64,000 bases of DNA from Gnomoniopsis sp. IMI 355080 (taxonomy: Eukaryota > Ascomycota > Sordariomycetes > Diaporthales > Gnomoniaceae). Positions 24,801 through 36,759 of this stretch are shown piece after piece (the stretch's first letter is position 1; each line of letters starts with the position of its first letter). The stretch spans positions 62,001 through 126,000 of the forward strand of contig JAPEVC010000004.1 in NCBI GenBank assembly GCA_027946555.1, written 5' to 3'. The notes under the pieces were generated by a model. That model made no database searches and was not told where the DNA came from. It saw nothing but the letters and a program-made list of their open reading frames with translations. A program made the position numbers and the translations under genes.

Positions 24801-27782
24801 CTCCATGTTGGTCAATAGCGTAGTTTTCGGTTTGACAAAGTTTCGATGGGCCTTTCTTGGATGTTAACAGCGTGTTGGCTGAAATTGAATCCTCTTTCCT
24901 CTTGGCTGTTAAAGCGAAAATCAGAGCTTAGAGTGCAGAGTAGATTGCGGATCAGCAGTCCTCCCAATCTGGGATATCGATGAAGCCATCGTCAAACTCT
25001 CTGTCGTGACAATCGAGGTGGGGTTGAGACGCTGACTCCGTCCCTCGTGAACAACCTTCCTTGCTCCGCGCGCTATTTCCGTTCGGCTCTCAAATGCAGC
25101 CAACGACAAGCCAGGTCGACAAGTTCCCGTAGTCTACCAGCAGATCTGCAAACAGTTCCTCCGCAAGGCTCGGGATTCTCGTTAGCTCTCTGGGCCCAAA
25201 CACGAGCTTTCCTCTGCGACTGCTTGTGCCTCGTTGCTTGTCGGACCGACTTTGAGACGTCTTTGGGTTGATGACAAAGGAGTCCACACAGTCGGTGTCG
25301 AAACACACACGCACCGATCAATTGCTTGCGAGGAAGTTGGATCCACATCGGCGATCCCTTCACTGCCACATGCACTGACGTTTCTTCGTCAGCTCGTCTT
25401 TAGCATTGCACCTAGCAAGACCCTGCAAACAAAGTCCGCCTTATCTCCTCATCGACGATTTGGGGGGCGAGAGGACTGACTTCATAGTGTTGATCCTTTC
25501 GCCCCTACAAATCGATATCGAATTCGCATCACGATCCTGAATCCTGATTGACGTGTGAAAGCACACCCCAGGACCCTAAACTACATCACTATTTACGTAC
25601 CTGTCAACTGCCCCGGCTGCCCGGGAACTTTCCTCCGCCCATCCCCAAGATCCCGATCCGTTCCCCATGCTGATGCGGCCCGGAGCCCCAGATCCACATT
25701 TTCGGATGATATCACATTCCCGTCCGCAGGCTGCAAGGGCTGGGGCTGTTCCGCGGTTTCGGGCTCCATCGTGTGATGGCATTGGCCATCGACATGTTGC
25801 TTTGCCATGTTGATATGCTAGGATGTATAAGAGGAACGTCAATCAGTAAGTGCAGATGACGAAAGACGTCCAGATGAAGGGCGCGTGGACATGATCTTGC
25901 GCGCCCTCGAGGAGTTGCTGCTCCAGTGCGCTTCTTTCCAGATTTGGTTGGATGTGCACCTGGGCATGACGTCCTGGCACATCACGTGAAAGCACTGCAT
26001 GCCTATGGACATTGATGTGGTTGTACTTCTGACATCGATTGGCCATCCCTGGAATCCGGTATTTCGAGGTATCAATGGCGCCTAGGAAGCAAGAGTGTTC
26101 ATATTGAAGGTGAAGCAGTTGAAGGTAACATGATCACCACCTCAGCAAGCCCAGGTTTGCATTCCACACCACCGCACGTCGGCGAATGCGGCATATATTC
26201 TTGCTTTGGGGATTTTGGGGATGGTCCGCCTTGCCTGCTCGTGTGGCATCTGTGAGATGCTCAGGTTGAAGTCATGAGTGGGGAGAATCAACATGTGTAC
26301 GGCTATCGGGTCCTTCTGTGACCGACATTCAAACGAGCTTCCGTATCGAGAAGCAAGTACTGTCGTCCGCATCAGTGTCAAGAGTAGCCAGCAGTCGATC
26401 CAGGAAGAAATTAATTGTATGTTCTACGTTACTGTCTCCACAGGGTCGAACTATTCAGCGGCGGGTGCCCACAAGGAAACTGCCTTTCACGGCGTGACTT
26501 AGTCTCTCTGCTGCTGGTAAAAGACAGGAAGCCTTCATATGGACAACCTTTCTACGAGCGATTGCTTTGCCTGCGCGTCTGGACTCAAAAGCCGGGTCCG
26601 ATTCTGTGCGACCTGATCTCAACTCGGTAAAGTAAGGACCTTAGGAAGCGAGACTAACTCAAGCACGTGGTTTGGCGTGATCGAGTTGATCAATAGTCAA
26701 CGAAGTGTACAATAATTATGACTCATAATAGGTGGAAAGTTTCTGAAGATGGTCGACTCGGTGGGCGAACGCTCGACGTTCAACAGTATCAATGCCTGAG
26801 ATGAAGGGTTAGTTGCTAGTAGGCTCCGCCTCCCCCATTATAGTATCTATTTACTTAAACTTCAATCGGATGCTTCAATAAGGAACACGGAGCATTAGAT
26901 ATGCCTCCAGTCGAATAGCAAGTCTCAAAATCCGGCCTTTCTTTCTACCATGAAGTCTTTGGGTACCACGGCAAGAGTCATCCGTCAGCAATAATAAAGC
27001 ATTGGATTGTACTTGGTCACAGCACCACAGTATGTCGCTGGAAATCTTTGTGGCTCAAATGACCGCTAGCCGGCATATCCAAAGCAAATGTTGAGGACTT
27101 CGCTATTGTATGATATCCTCTAGTGTCTAAATCGTGAGACTCGGCTCGTATACCATCATCTCCCCATGACCTCACTCCGAGCCTTGTTCACTCGTTCACG
27201 ACGCCGCGTGCCACCGCGTTTCCACAAATTTTGGCTATATGACTCAAAATCAAAGGCAAGGGCTGGTGTACCGAGGACTGCTGTGGTGCACAGTGATGAA
27301 GTACAATGCTTCTCTTTTTCGAAAGTGCTGTCACCTGAAACGGCCTCCGATTGAAGTACAGCAAAATGAGGACTAAAATGATGGCAATGGAAATCATCAC
27401 AAAGTACACGTGGTCAAGCATGACACCCACGGAATCCCAAGCAGACTTTCCCACATGACACAACAGAGTTTTTCAACGTGAAGACGTTAGTTTGATACCA
27501 TTCTGAGCAATCGATACCTTGGTGACTGCGTGACGGTATATAATTTCCTCTCGCTTGTATGCCATCTTTGGTGAAGCCTCAACAAGATCATCGCTATTCT
27601 CGCGCTAGGGAACGCCTATCTCCAGCCGGGGCAGATTGATCCATGGGAGAGTGCCGACTTGGCCTCACCATACAACGCTCTGCACATTCCCTGACCCACG
27701 ACTTTTGGAAGGTCTGTCCATGTGAAGGAATACAGAGTCGTGTTCTGTATGATTCAAAATCATCATCTCTGAATGAGCAAGC
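21881..27782. other. 5.9 kb gene-poor stretch upstream of glycerol kinase
   Basis: No known protein family is visible on either strand. The longest open frame (22460-23275 plus) lacks an ATG start and has Ser/Pro/His-rich, frame-shadow-like composition. Pyrimidine-rich plus-strand tracts just right of 21880 fit a glycerol-kinase promoter or 5' leader. A possible membrane exon at 27335-27421 (minus) is listed separately. The stretch may hold the promoter, non-coding RNA, lineage-specific genes with many introns, or decayed sequence. I cannot tell which. Confidence 0.4.
27335..27421 (-). other. Possible exon of a small membrane protein
   Basis: From an ATG at 27421 the minus strand reads MLDHVYFVMISIAIILVL, a clean transmembrane helix, then LLYFNRRPFQ. 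It meets a donor-like CAG|GTGACA exactly after 29 codons in phase 0. The frame is also open upstream without another ATG. I found no convincing second exon, so this is only a candidate. Confidence 0.2.
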
Positions 27783-28168
27783 TCAATCCAGCCCATTTTC
27801 CATTTTCCACATGTCCAGGTACCGCTGCGGACTCCTCGGGCCATCCATGCCATATTCTGTGTAGGCCTCCGCTCCAGTCTTTCTGCGCACGTTGTTCGTC
27901 ACGAAGGGAGTGAGCTGTTCGTTGATAATATCAGCATGCGATGCATTCCACGGAGAGGGCAAGATTGGCAACAGACCTTAAACTCATTGAGATTCTTCGG
28001 CACAACATAATGCCTCACGAGCTTGAAGTCGATCCGGTAGCCACCATGCTTGTCGTGATTACCCACTTTCCCTGTTCGTGTACCCTTGTAGAAACCCTTG
28101 TTGATGTCCTTGGTGGTAAGTCGCAGCTTGCGGAAGCGCTTGAAGAGCGCTTGGGTCGGTCTGAACAT
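27783..28168 (-). CDS. MRPL27: Mitochondrial large-subunit ribosomal protein mL41 (MRPL27)
   Basis: This is a structural protein of the mitochondrial large ribosomal subunit. Two exons (27977-28168, 27783-27914) with a 62-nt intron give 107 aa. The sequence starts MFRPTQALFKRFRKLRLTTK and contains NKGFYKGTRTGKVG, HGGYRIDFKLVRHYVVP, LTPFVTNNV after the splice, and GPRSPQRYLDMWKMENG near the end, all typical of fungal L27/mL41. The basic N-terminus doubles as the mitochondrial presequence. The start at 28168 is the only ATG directly before the conserved FRPT. The donor is GTCTGT, weaker than most here. It is divergent from UTP14 across 359 bp. Confidence 0.93.
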
Positions 28169-28527
28169 CGCGAGGGTCAAAGGCAGCCGCGACGGGCCTG
28201 GCGAGGAGTGGGCAACAACTCTGTGGGTTTGGCTTGATCAGAAGCCTCGAAAATATGTACACCGGACTTTGGATTTGTCTAGTGGGTAAGTCTCGGGCAC
28301 GGCTCTTCTTCAAAGGCGTTTCCGTGTGTGGCGCGAGAAGAATGAAGTTATGCGGCTCAAAGCTTCGAAAGCACTTTTAGCGCGCTGCCTGCCGGGACTT
28401 GCTGCTTGGTTATCGATAAGAACCCTTGCAAAAGAATTGATTGAACTTTCTCGCATTCGATAATTTTCCCATCCTGCCATAACCACAAATAAGTTCTGAA
28501 TTTTTCCCGGGAAACCGATCACTCACC
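28169..28527. promoter_or_regulatory. Bidirectional promoter region MRPL27/UTP14
   Basis: Only 359 bp separate the start codons of a mitoribosomal protein gene and a cytosolic ribosome-assembly gene. AT-rich strings lie near 28450-28505. I see no clear TATA box or other recognisable element. Confidence 0.45.
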
Positions 28528-31321
28528 ATGCCTGGACGACAATCTCACGGCCGGTCCCTCATGGGCAACTCCCAGCCTAATAATAAGAAGAACAAGGGCA
28601 AAAACCAGAAGTCAAAATCCAAAGCGCAAGCACACGCCCAAGACGCCTACGCCATAGCTGCGAAACAAGTCGAGCCAGAGCGACTCAACCGGCGGGGACG
28701 AGATCTAGAGCTGGACCCTGAGAGACGTTCTAGAGGCGGAAAACACCGCAGAGATGAAGAGGATGACGAAGAAGACGAGGAGGAAGAGGATCAAAGACCG
28801 CAAAAGAAGCGCGCCAGACAAGAGGACGACGAGGAGGACGAGGACAGCGATGGGGAGGGTGGCAGCGATAGTGAGGGAAATGAATGGCACGTCGGCGTGA
28901 ATGGCGATGATGACGACTCAGAACTGGACAGCGACGAGGCTTTTGGGGAGAGCGACGACGAGAAGTTTGAGGGTTATACATTTCGGGGCAGTCGCTCGCA
29001 GAAGAAGGCTGCCGATGACGAGGATGACGAAGATGGCGATGATGGTGCATCGCTGGGCTCAGAGGCAATTGATCTTGCAGCTGCGCTAGACCAGTCTTCT
29101 GGTGACGAGGACGAGGACGAGGACGACGGCTCTGAAGGGGACACAGAATCCGGCTCCGAGGAAGAAGATGGTTCAGTCTCTGGGTCGGACGATGATGATG
29201 ATGTCGATCCGTCCAAGCTGGGGGAGCTGCACAATCTCATCAAGGATTACGCGAACAACAATCAAGACACAGAAAAAGATGCCGGTCCATCCTCGAAACA
29301 GATGATCAGTCTGGAAGACTTAGGTCTCTCTAGCGTTAAGGATCCCTTGATCAAAAAGGCCCTCAAGTTGATGAAGAAGGAGGAGAAGGCAGAAACTACC
29401 AAAAAGGGTCTCTCAAAAAAACTCGACGTCCCTCTTCCCCGACGACAGCAGGACCAGCTTCTCCGCGCCGCGGCCTACGAGAAGACAACTGAAACACTCG
29501 ATCGATGGAACGAAACTGTCAAGCACAACCGTCGCGCCGACCACCTCATCTTTCCTCTCCCACAGAACGCACACGATGCCGGCCTTGATAACCAAGAACT
29601 GCTTCCCCTAACGAGGAAAACCGCTGGCACGGAGTTGGAGCAGACTATCATGTCCATCATGGAAGAATCTGGCCTTGGATCAAAGGCCAAATCGAACGAG
29701 GAAGCAAATGCAAAGACCGACGCCAATGGCGAAGAACAGACCATTTCCCGCTCCGAGCTGAAGGATCTCTGGGCACAGCGCCGCAAAGACCGGGAGCTCC
29801 AGTCCCGGGAGCAGTCCCGTGCTAAACGGATCAAGAAGATCAAGTCCAAGACGTACCGCAGAATCCACCGCAAAGAGCGGTTAGGCGACGAGGCAGACCA
29901 ACTCGAGCAGATGCGAGCCACTGGAGAGATCAATTCGGACGAGGAGCGCGAGGCGGCACATAGGCGGAGAGCTCTGGAAAGAGTTGGCGCAAAGCACAAG
30001 GAGAGCAAGTGGGCCAAGATGGGCTCAAAGGTCGGCCGGGCTGTGTGGGATGACGATTACCGCGCGGGTCTTACGGACATGGCTAAGAGGAACGAGGAGC
30101 TAAGGAGGCGGGTAGAAGGTAGGGGGGATAGTGACGGCGACGAATCGGATGCCTCGAGTGCCTCAGGAGATGAGGATGGGACCGGCCGACTACTCAAGGA
30201 ACTGGATGCTGCTGACGAGGCTGAGGATGATAACGACCACCCGCATTCAGGTCTCATGAGTCTCAAATTCATGCAACGAGCCGAGGCGCAACGCAAGAAG
30301 GACAACGATGAGCTTGTGGCTGAGATTCGCCGAGAGCTCGAGTCAGGGTCGGAGCCGGAGGAAGACGATACTGAGGCTCAGGTTGGGCGGAGGACATTCG
30401 GCATGGGCCAGGACAAGAAACCTGCGAAGCCCACCAAGCAGTCAGCGGGATCCTTGAATGGAGCCATCAGCAATGGAGGCAAGGTCAAAGCTCTGGCACA
30501 GTCGTCCAATGCCCTCAACACCGATGCGTCGCCTTTTGCGGCCTCGGGAACCTCGTCGGCTCCTAGCGGTGCAGGACAGTGGGCTAGCACCGGCAAATCA
30601 GCCGTGTCTGAGCGTAAGAAGGGCAGGAAAGCAACGCGTGACGCTGAAGTGGCCGAGCTGGATCTCACAGGCCAAGAAATTGCCCACATAGCAGCGCCAA
30701 AAACAAAGACCGCCCCCAAAAAGGCTGGTGGTCGCACTACAGCTGCGCAAGCTGATGAAGATGACTCCTCGGACGACGAGATTCACCTGCCGCTCGCGCT
30801 TCGAGATCACGAGCTAGTCGACCGGGCTTTCGCAGGTGAAGACGTGGCTGCCGAATTTGAGGAAGAGAAGGCAGCCATCATGTCCGAGGACGACGAGAAG
30901 ATCATCAACACGACCATGCCAGGATGGGGCAGTTGGACCGGCGACGGAATCAGCAAGCGTGCGCTGAAGCGCAACAAGGGCAAGGTGACCACGACCAAGA
31001 AGGCTGGAATCAAGAAGAAAGACAGGAAAGATGCCAAGTTGGACAAAGTCATACTCAATGAGAAGAGGAATCGCAAGGTACGTTGTACACATGAAGCTGC
31101 CATATTCGCTATCATATGCTAACGCCAGACATGAACAGAACGAGAAGTATCTTGCTTCCCAGCTCCCCCATCCCTTCGAGTCCAGACAGCAGTACGAGCG
31201 CTCCCTCCGCCTACCTGTCGGTCCGGAATGGATGACCAAACAGTCGTTCCAGCAAGCGACGAAGCCAAGAGTTATCGTCAAGCAGGGTATTATTGCACCA
31301 ATGTCGAAGCCGACGATATAG
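28528..31321 (+). CDS. UTP14: U3 snoRNP / SSU processome protein Utp14
   Basis: Utp14 is a nucleolar component of the small-subunit processome and activates the helicase Dhr1 during 18S rRNA maturation. Two exons (28528-31077, 31139-31321) give 910 aa. A basic start (NKKNKGKNQKSKSK) precedes very acidic low-complexity runs at about 70-240. Conserved blocks are PLPRRQQDQLLRAAAYEKT, KRIKKIKSKTYRRIHRKER, ALERVGAKHKESKWAKMG, LMSLKFMQRAEAQRKKDN and the signature PGWGSWTGDGISKRALKRN. The C-terminal exon ends with LPHPFESRQQYERSLRLPVG and PRVIVKQGIIAPM, as in other Utp14 proteins. The intron has a GCTAAC branch site and a nearer, unused CAG. The gene is divergent from MRPL27. Confidence 0.96.
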
Positions 31322-32657
31322 ATGTAGCAATTATAGCCACACAAGCTTGGTTGCCTTGGCACCATTGGCTTGGAATATCTGGAAGCTGAATTCACAATAC
31401 ATCCCAGGTAATCATCGCGCAATGGCGCTTCACGCAGTCTCGCTCCCGGACAATCCATTGCATCGTTGTGACACATCTTCTGTCATCCGCCACGAGCACT
31501 CATAGTTCAAGAAAACACAGACCGGGGGCTGCCTCCTTGTCTCCTTGGCCAGCAGCATAGTAAGTGCTGGTCGTCAAGGAGATTGTTATGCAATACGTCC
31601 ACGTTCCAACTCCGCCGAAGGAATACCCGGACCTTAACCTCCTTTCTCTTCTCGGAAGTTGCCCGTTTTCATCAAAGAAGCTATAGTCATTGTTTTCCTG
31701 CCTGCGCTTGGAGTCTGAGCCTTCGATGCCACGGAGCGTTCAGTCCGGCAGGTCGCGTCGGCTGCTTGATAGAAAGGCGTGTAGTCGGCAATTTGTACCA
31801 ATGGCAGATATCGGCCAACAGAGTCAAACGTCTTGTATACAAGGCGGCTCGGCTCGGGAACTTCCGAGCAGACGAGCTTGGGTTCTGATTTTTTCGAGAT
31901 TTTTTTTTTGGCCGATCCACACATGACGTCTTTCTTCACTACATGTTCGCAGATCTCTGCTGTTTATGAAGCGCCTTTGGAGCATCATGTCCGCTACTGA
32001 ACCCCTTTGAGCTCGTCAAAAATAAGCGTTACCGCGTGGCCAGTCCCAAAACACGAGGTTGCTACCCGACGTCCTCTCAAAATACGTGCTTCTACACAGG
32101 TCGTTCTAAGAATTTTAGACTGAATCTGCATGCTGCCGTTATGTCTGATATGTCTGCCGCCTGTCCAACCTACGACAACCTACCTGTTGCCGCACGAGTC
32201 GGATCTCGATCCTTTTATAAAACGTTCCGTCTCTTGCCCAACCCAGTAGGAAGGAAATTGTGATTACTTGCTTTTGTCGTGGCTGAGAATTTCTGCGTAG
32301 GGAGCATATGCTCCAGTTTGACGCATTTCTCACCTTTCAGCCTCTTTTACGTCAGTTTGAGGTCTTCTGTGGGCCGCTTTCAAACCTTGTGGAGATCCGG
32401 AGGTGACCGGGCTTTGCTTGCTTTTTGATAAAAGACGTAAGGCTTCCAGAGAATATCAGCAATGGCAAATTTACCGGTCCCAACGTTCAGCCAAGTTATC
32501 ATTCTAGGGGAGAGACTTTTTCCATACGGAATTTGAACCAACGAGAGAGTTTCCCACGACAACTTACCGCGGTCACGAACAATCGTTTCACGAGAACTCA
32601 TTCTACTGAGGACTAGCCACCAGGCCTACCCAAGATCCTGTACGGGCATACGTCAAT
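31322..32657. promoter_or_regulatory. Spacer before the aquaglyceroporin gene
   Basis: This holds the UTP14 3' UTR and the upstream region of the aquaglyceroporin. A good TATAAAA lies near 32214-32221, but 440 nt before the start codon, which would imply a long leader. No gene is recognised in the short frames. Confidence 0.4.
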
Positions 32658-34492
32658 ATGACTGAAAATACAGGTCAAGGAGAGCCTGGCGAAAGCCCAG
32701 GAAAGAGTGGGTATTTCCCAGACACAACCCAGAATGAAAGGACTCAAAATAAGAGAGCTCTAAATGAGGAACTTCCGACCGAGAAACCTTTGAAACATAC
32801 ATCGCAAAAACAACAACATCACCGCCCGAACTTCGATCGTGCTCCCACAGCAGACAGTGTTCTAGGAAGTATGTCTGGAGACCCAAAGACGACTCGACAG
32901 CTGGACAAAGTTATGTCACAGCTTGACTCCGACGGGCAAGCGCAACTTTCGGAGCTTGTCTCGCGCTTCGCAAGCGGCGGCCGAAAAAAGGGTCGTATAG
33001 ACGAGGCGGAAGCCTACCGCGAGCAGAACCCGTGGCACGACACACCGCGGGAGAAGCCTGTTTTCAGCTTGGCCGAGCCATTACCCAGGAAGGTGGGCAA
33101 CGATCAGGAGGGCACCGTGCCAGAGAGTCGGGCCAAAGACAGGCCCGTTTTCAGTTTGGGAGAGCCGCTGCCGCATCAAGTCCGTAAAGTGCAACGTGTA
33201 GCGACCGGTAGCAAACAACACGCGGAGGACGACGTCGAGCAGGGTCTTCGAAAACGACCGCAGAAAGACCAACGCGATGAGACCTCACCAGATTCCGATG
33301 AGAGCGCCGATACGGGCGAAACCCTTCAGGGAAGTAATACAAGAAGACAGTCAACATCGTCCTGGAAGACACAGAAAACCCACAGAGGCTCACAAGACCA
33401 GGGGACCGACGCGGCACAACAATTCCGAGTAAGTAATATCAGATGTTTGGTCTTTCCTTTTCCAATCCATATTCCAGGTCTCCGGACATGGTTCTAAGTC
33501 TACCCATGGCTTGTGTACCGAGATGGTTATCTACTACTCTTTCAAGATAACAACTGACCCCCACATCACAGGTTGATGGCGACCAAGTCGGTGGTGCTCC
33601 AAATACCGCGGCTGTGGAGGAAGGCCGAGCAGACCCAAACATGATGCGCAACAAGTGGGCGAGGATACGCGCCAAATACCCCGAACCGCTCGCTGAGTTT
33701 CTGTGCACTACCATGTCAGTCTTTCTCGGCATCACGGGCACTCTGAGTGTCAACCTCTCGCAAAACCAGTCCAAGCAATACGGCTCATACGAGACCCTGT
33801 GCTGGGCGTGGGGTTTCGCCTTCATGTTTGGCATTTACCTGGGCGGTGGCGTCTCCGGCGCGCACATGAACCCAGCCATTTCGATATCCCTTTCCATCTT
33901 TCGCGGCTTTCCCTGGCGCCGGTGCGCTGTGTACGTCGTCATCCAGATCATTGGGGCCTTTGCCGGCGCCGCTCTGTCATACGCCATCTACGCCGACGCT
34001 ATCGCATATGTCGATCCGACCATGACGGAGACCTACTCGAATTTCTTCACCGTTCCCCAAACGTGGGTGTCGCCCGCATCCGCCTTCTTTACCGAATTCC
34101 TTGGTGGTGCTGTGATCATGATTGCAGTCCTGTCTTTGGGTGACGACCAAAACAACCCACCCGGCGCAGGAATGCACGCTTTCATATTGGGCTTGCTTGT
34201 TACTGTGCTAAAGATGACCCTTGGATACAACACCGGGGCTGCGCTCAGTCCTTCCTCGGATCTTGGTCCACGGATGCTCGCTCAAGCTGTGGGTTACCAA
34301 ACAGACGACCTGTGGTCGACGGGCTGGTGGGCTTACGGGCCATGGGCTGGCACACTCTCCGGTGCAGTGACTGGCTGTACACTGTACGATGCGATCATAT
34401 TCATCGGTAGTGAATCGCCCATCAACTACAGATGGTCACATGAGAAGGACATATGGAAATTGCTATTCAGGAAGAGGGAGAAGGTGTGGTGA
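32658..34492 (+). CDS. Yfl054-like aquaglyceroporin with long N-terminal tail
   Basis: This is a major intrinsic protein expected to pass glycerol or other small solutes across a membrane. Two exons (32658-33428, 33572-34492) with a 143-nt intron give 563 aa. Residues 1-290 are hydrophilic and contain two copies of a PVFSL(A/G)EPLP motif, at 134-143 and 163-172. The first follows NPWHDTPREK, and I associate that arrangement with Yfl054-type aquaglyceroporins. Six membrane segments follow. The first pore box is normal (HMNPAIS, 357-359). The second, within GYNTGAALSPSSDLGPR, reads SPSS at 483-486 where NPAR is usual, so both the Asn and the selectivity-filter Arg are missing. The intron branch site CTGAC and acceptor are good. 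The transported solute is unknown. Confidence 0.92.
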
Positions 34493-36314
34493 ATTAATTA
34501 TTTATTTTATTGCAGGCATAGACAAAAGGTCAATTCATCAGTATTTAATCGTCCATTCATGGTGTGACAATGCTCTGTCAGATAAAGCCAGTCGACTCTT
34601 CCAACTCACTGACTCAAAATCCACCAGCCCGGAGTTATATGGCTCTCAAGTGATACAATCGAGCCTAGTACCTAAGGCAGACATGCCAGTTCTCTCAAAC
34701 CACTATATCACGAAGATTGTATGAATATGTATTCTTCCCAGTGACCTATGAGTGCTTGTTGATATATTTAAATTGTTTGTAGCAGAAGTCTCTGTACACG
34801 AATATAATATGGTGCGTAAAAGCCTACGTCGGTGCACGGCAATATGCGTTTGAGGAAGTGCACTACACATAATTGCCTGAAAAAGATAAGCCTAGATGAG
34901 ATACTTTAGGCGGTTTTTGTTTCCTTCTTGTCTTCTTTTCTTCTCTTGCTTTATGAACGAAGTGGAGCTCGACTGTGTCCAGAGGGTAAGCTGAGGTACC
35001 TAAAGTAGGTAATTATCAGGGATGAATGATCAATACTTCCTCTTCTATGGAAGCACGTTGTTCATGATATTCCTCTGAAGTGCCAGTCGGGTCGACACAC
35101 AGCGCATTCTGCCTTATCAGTGGTCACAACATCGAACTGCGCACCTGGGGAGGAATATTGTGGGCCGTGATAAAAAAAGCATTTACACAAAGATTGGCTT
35201 TCTCACAATGTAATAAGGTCACTTTAATTCTTGACGCTTGAAATCACTCCAGTATGTGGAGGGGTTCATGTTGACTTCGGGAGTTTCGAAATGCTTGCTC
35301 TTCGTTCTCAAATACACTAAGTAGTTCTGGATCAGTTCAAACTTCCATCGCTATATGATTGTGGTCGCCTCGCAAACGTACAAAAAGAAAGCCCCCCCTG
35401 CTGACTGCCCGTCCTTCTTCTACACCCTGCCACTCCAGCCAACTAAGGGCCGTGATTGACTATACCTGCAGCGCGTCGCTTACACAACAATCCTTGCCCA
35501 GGCCAGCGGACTAGTGAATGGGAAATCGAAGGATATTTGAGATTTTTTAAACCAATCTGTGCGGTTCGAACTTACGACCCTGGCTCATCATGGTAGGAAT
35601 TGTAGAACCAGTTCTCGATCTTGGGAGGAAGTGAACCATAGGCCAGCAGCCCCCTTGGTACAGTCAACCATTAGGAAACCAATCAATGGTCATATCCCTT
35701 ACTTGCATACTCTATGATGACATTTTCTTGCGGTTTTGTAGGTCAAGTTGGAAGACGTTCTCAACCCGACCATCGCCGATAACAGCCACTTATTACACTC
35801 GAACTCAGAACTCGGGTGAGGCCTGCAAATGCAAGCAACAAGCTAACATACAGGGCTCTCATATTACGGAGGGCTTGTAAATCATGCGTTTTTCCAGGCT
35901 GATGAAACTATGCCATTGGGCAGCAATTTCTGTAGAAGACGCTGGTTCAAATCGTTACTACAAGATATTCTCCGCACTGCATTGCACACGCACCACTATG
36001 GTCGGTGTACTTCCACAAAGATTCAACTAAATTATCAGGTACACACGTGAAGAGCCGTCCATGATGACTACCGAAGCCAATAGGAACATCATCTCCATCT
36101 CCACTCTCCTTGCGACTTTGCAAGCTGACTGGTTCTTCCAACATCACAGAACGGCGACTCGTATGTGCGGATAAGCCGGCAGATACCACACACTGCGTAT
36201 TTCCAGCTGTCCCTGGTCTCTATCGTCGTAGCCCTTCATGAAGAATCCGGAACGAAAATCGAGGCTTGCCCTGCCCCACTTCAGCTTCTCACCGCTTCAA
36301 ACAAAGAATCCGTG
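34493..36314. other. No recognisable gene
   Basis: These 1.8 kb hold the 3' region of the aquaglyceroporin gene, AT-rich sequence and short frames without family signals. A tRNA B-box-like GGTTCGAAC near 35571 has no pairing arm around it, so I do not call a tRNA. Confidence 0.45.
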
Positions 36315-36584
36315 CTATCTCCTTCTCTTCCAAGGATCGTCTTGTCCCCAAGGGTCCTTTCTCTCCTCGGTGGCCGAGCCATTACTGTCCGGACTGCCGC
36401 CCAATGGGGTGGTGTTCTGGCCAAGCATTTCCCGGGCCTTGCATTCTCTACAGACGCTGGAGACAGCCTCTGTTTTGTGGTTAGGCCCAGCACCAAAACA
36501 GCTTTTCCCAAGGTGCGAGCAATTGTCAAATCGCTTGAACGATCGATGACCACAGCTGAAAAGGTAGTCGATTTGGACGCACAT
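36315..36584 (-). CDS. Small cysteine-rich protein of unknown function
   Basis: The 89-aa frame starts MCVQIDYLFSCGHRSFKRFD and has Cys at 2, 11, 22, 29, 45 and 48, including CGH and CREC patterns that could bind a metal. It has no signal peptide, so it is probably intracellular. The tail is polar and ends WGQDDPWKRRR. The opening resembles small fungal proteins that begin MC and carry a CGH motif, but this is from memory of general pattern only. The frame is open 60 codons further upstream to another ATG (36764). I prefer 36584 because composition becomes cysteine-patterned there. Two copies of a 14-bp repeat lie upstream in its putative promoter. Confidence 0.5.
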   Translation of the reverse strand: MCVQIDYLFSCGHRSFKRFDNCSHLGKSCFGAGPNHKTEAVSSVCRECKAREMLGQNTTPLGGSPDSNGSATEERKDPWGQDDPWKRRR

Positions 36585-36759
36585 TTCGTGGCCTGAGTCT
36601 CCGTCGAGGAACGCTCTAGTAGGAGCAAAGGACCCGCTTCCAACTTTCCAAGGAACCGTCTCGAAGACCCTGGGTCTGTCAGGTGGCAAAACTTCGCGCG
36701 CACAATCTTGTCCAGCAAAATCTTTGACAGGTCGGCAAGATCTATCAGCTATGCCCTTT

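Noticed and set aside
20014..34492. Functional glycerol cluster (glycerol kinase plus aquaglyceroporin)
   Set aside because: The two genes are 11 kb apart with unrelated housekeeping genes between them, so proximity alone does not support a cluster.
35565..35640. tRNA-like B box (GGTTCGAAC)
   Set aside because: The stem either side of the loop does not pair on either strand, and no acceptor stem or anticodon arm can be built.
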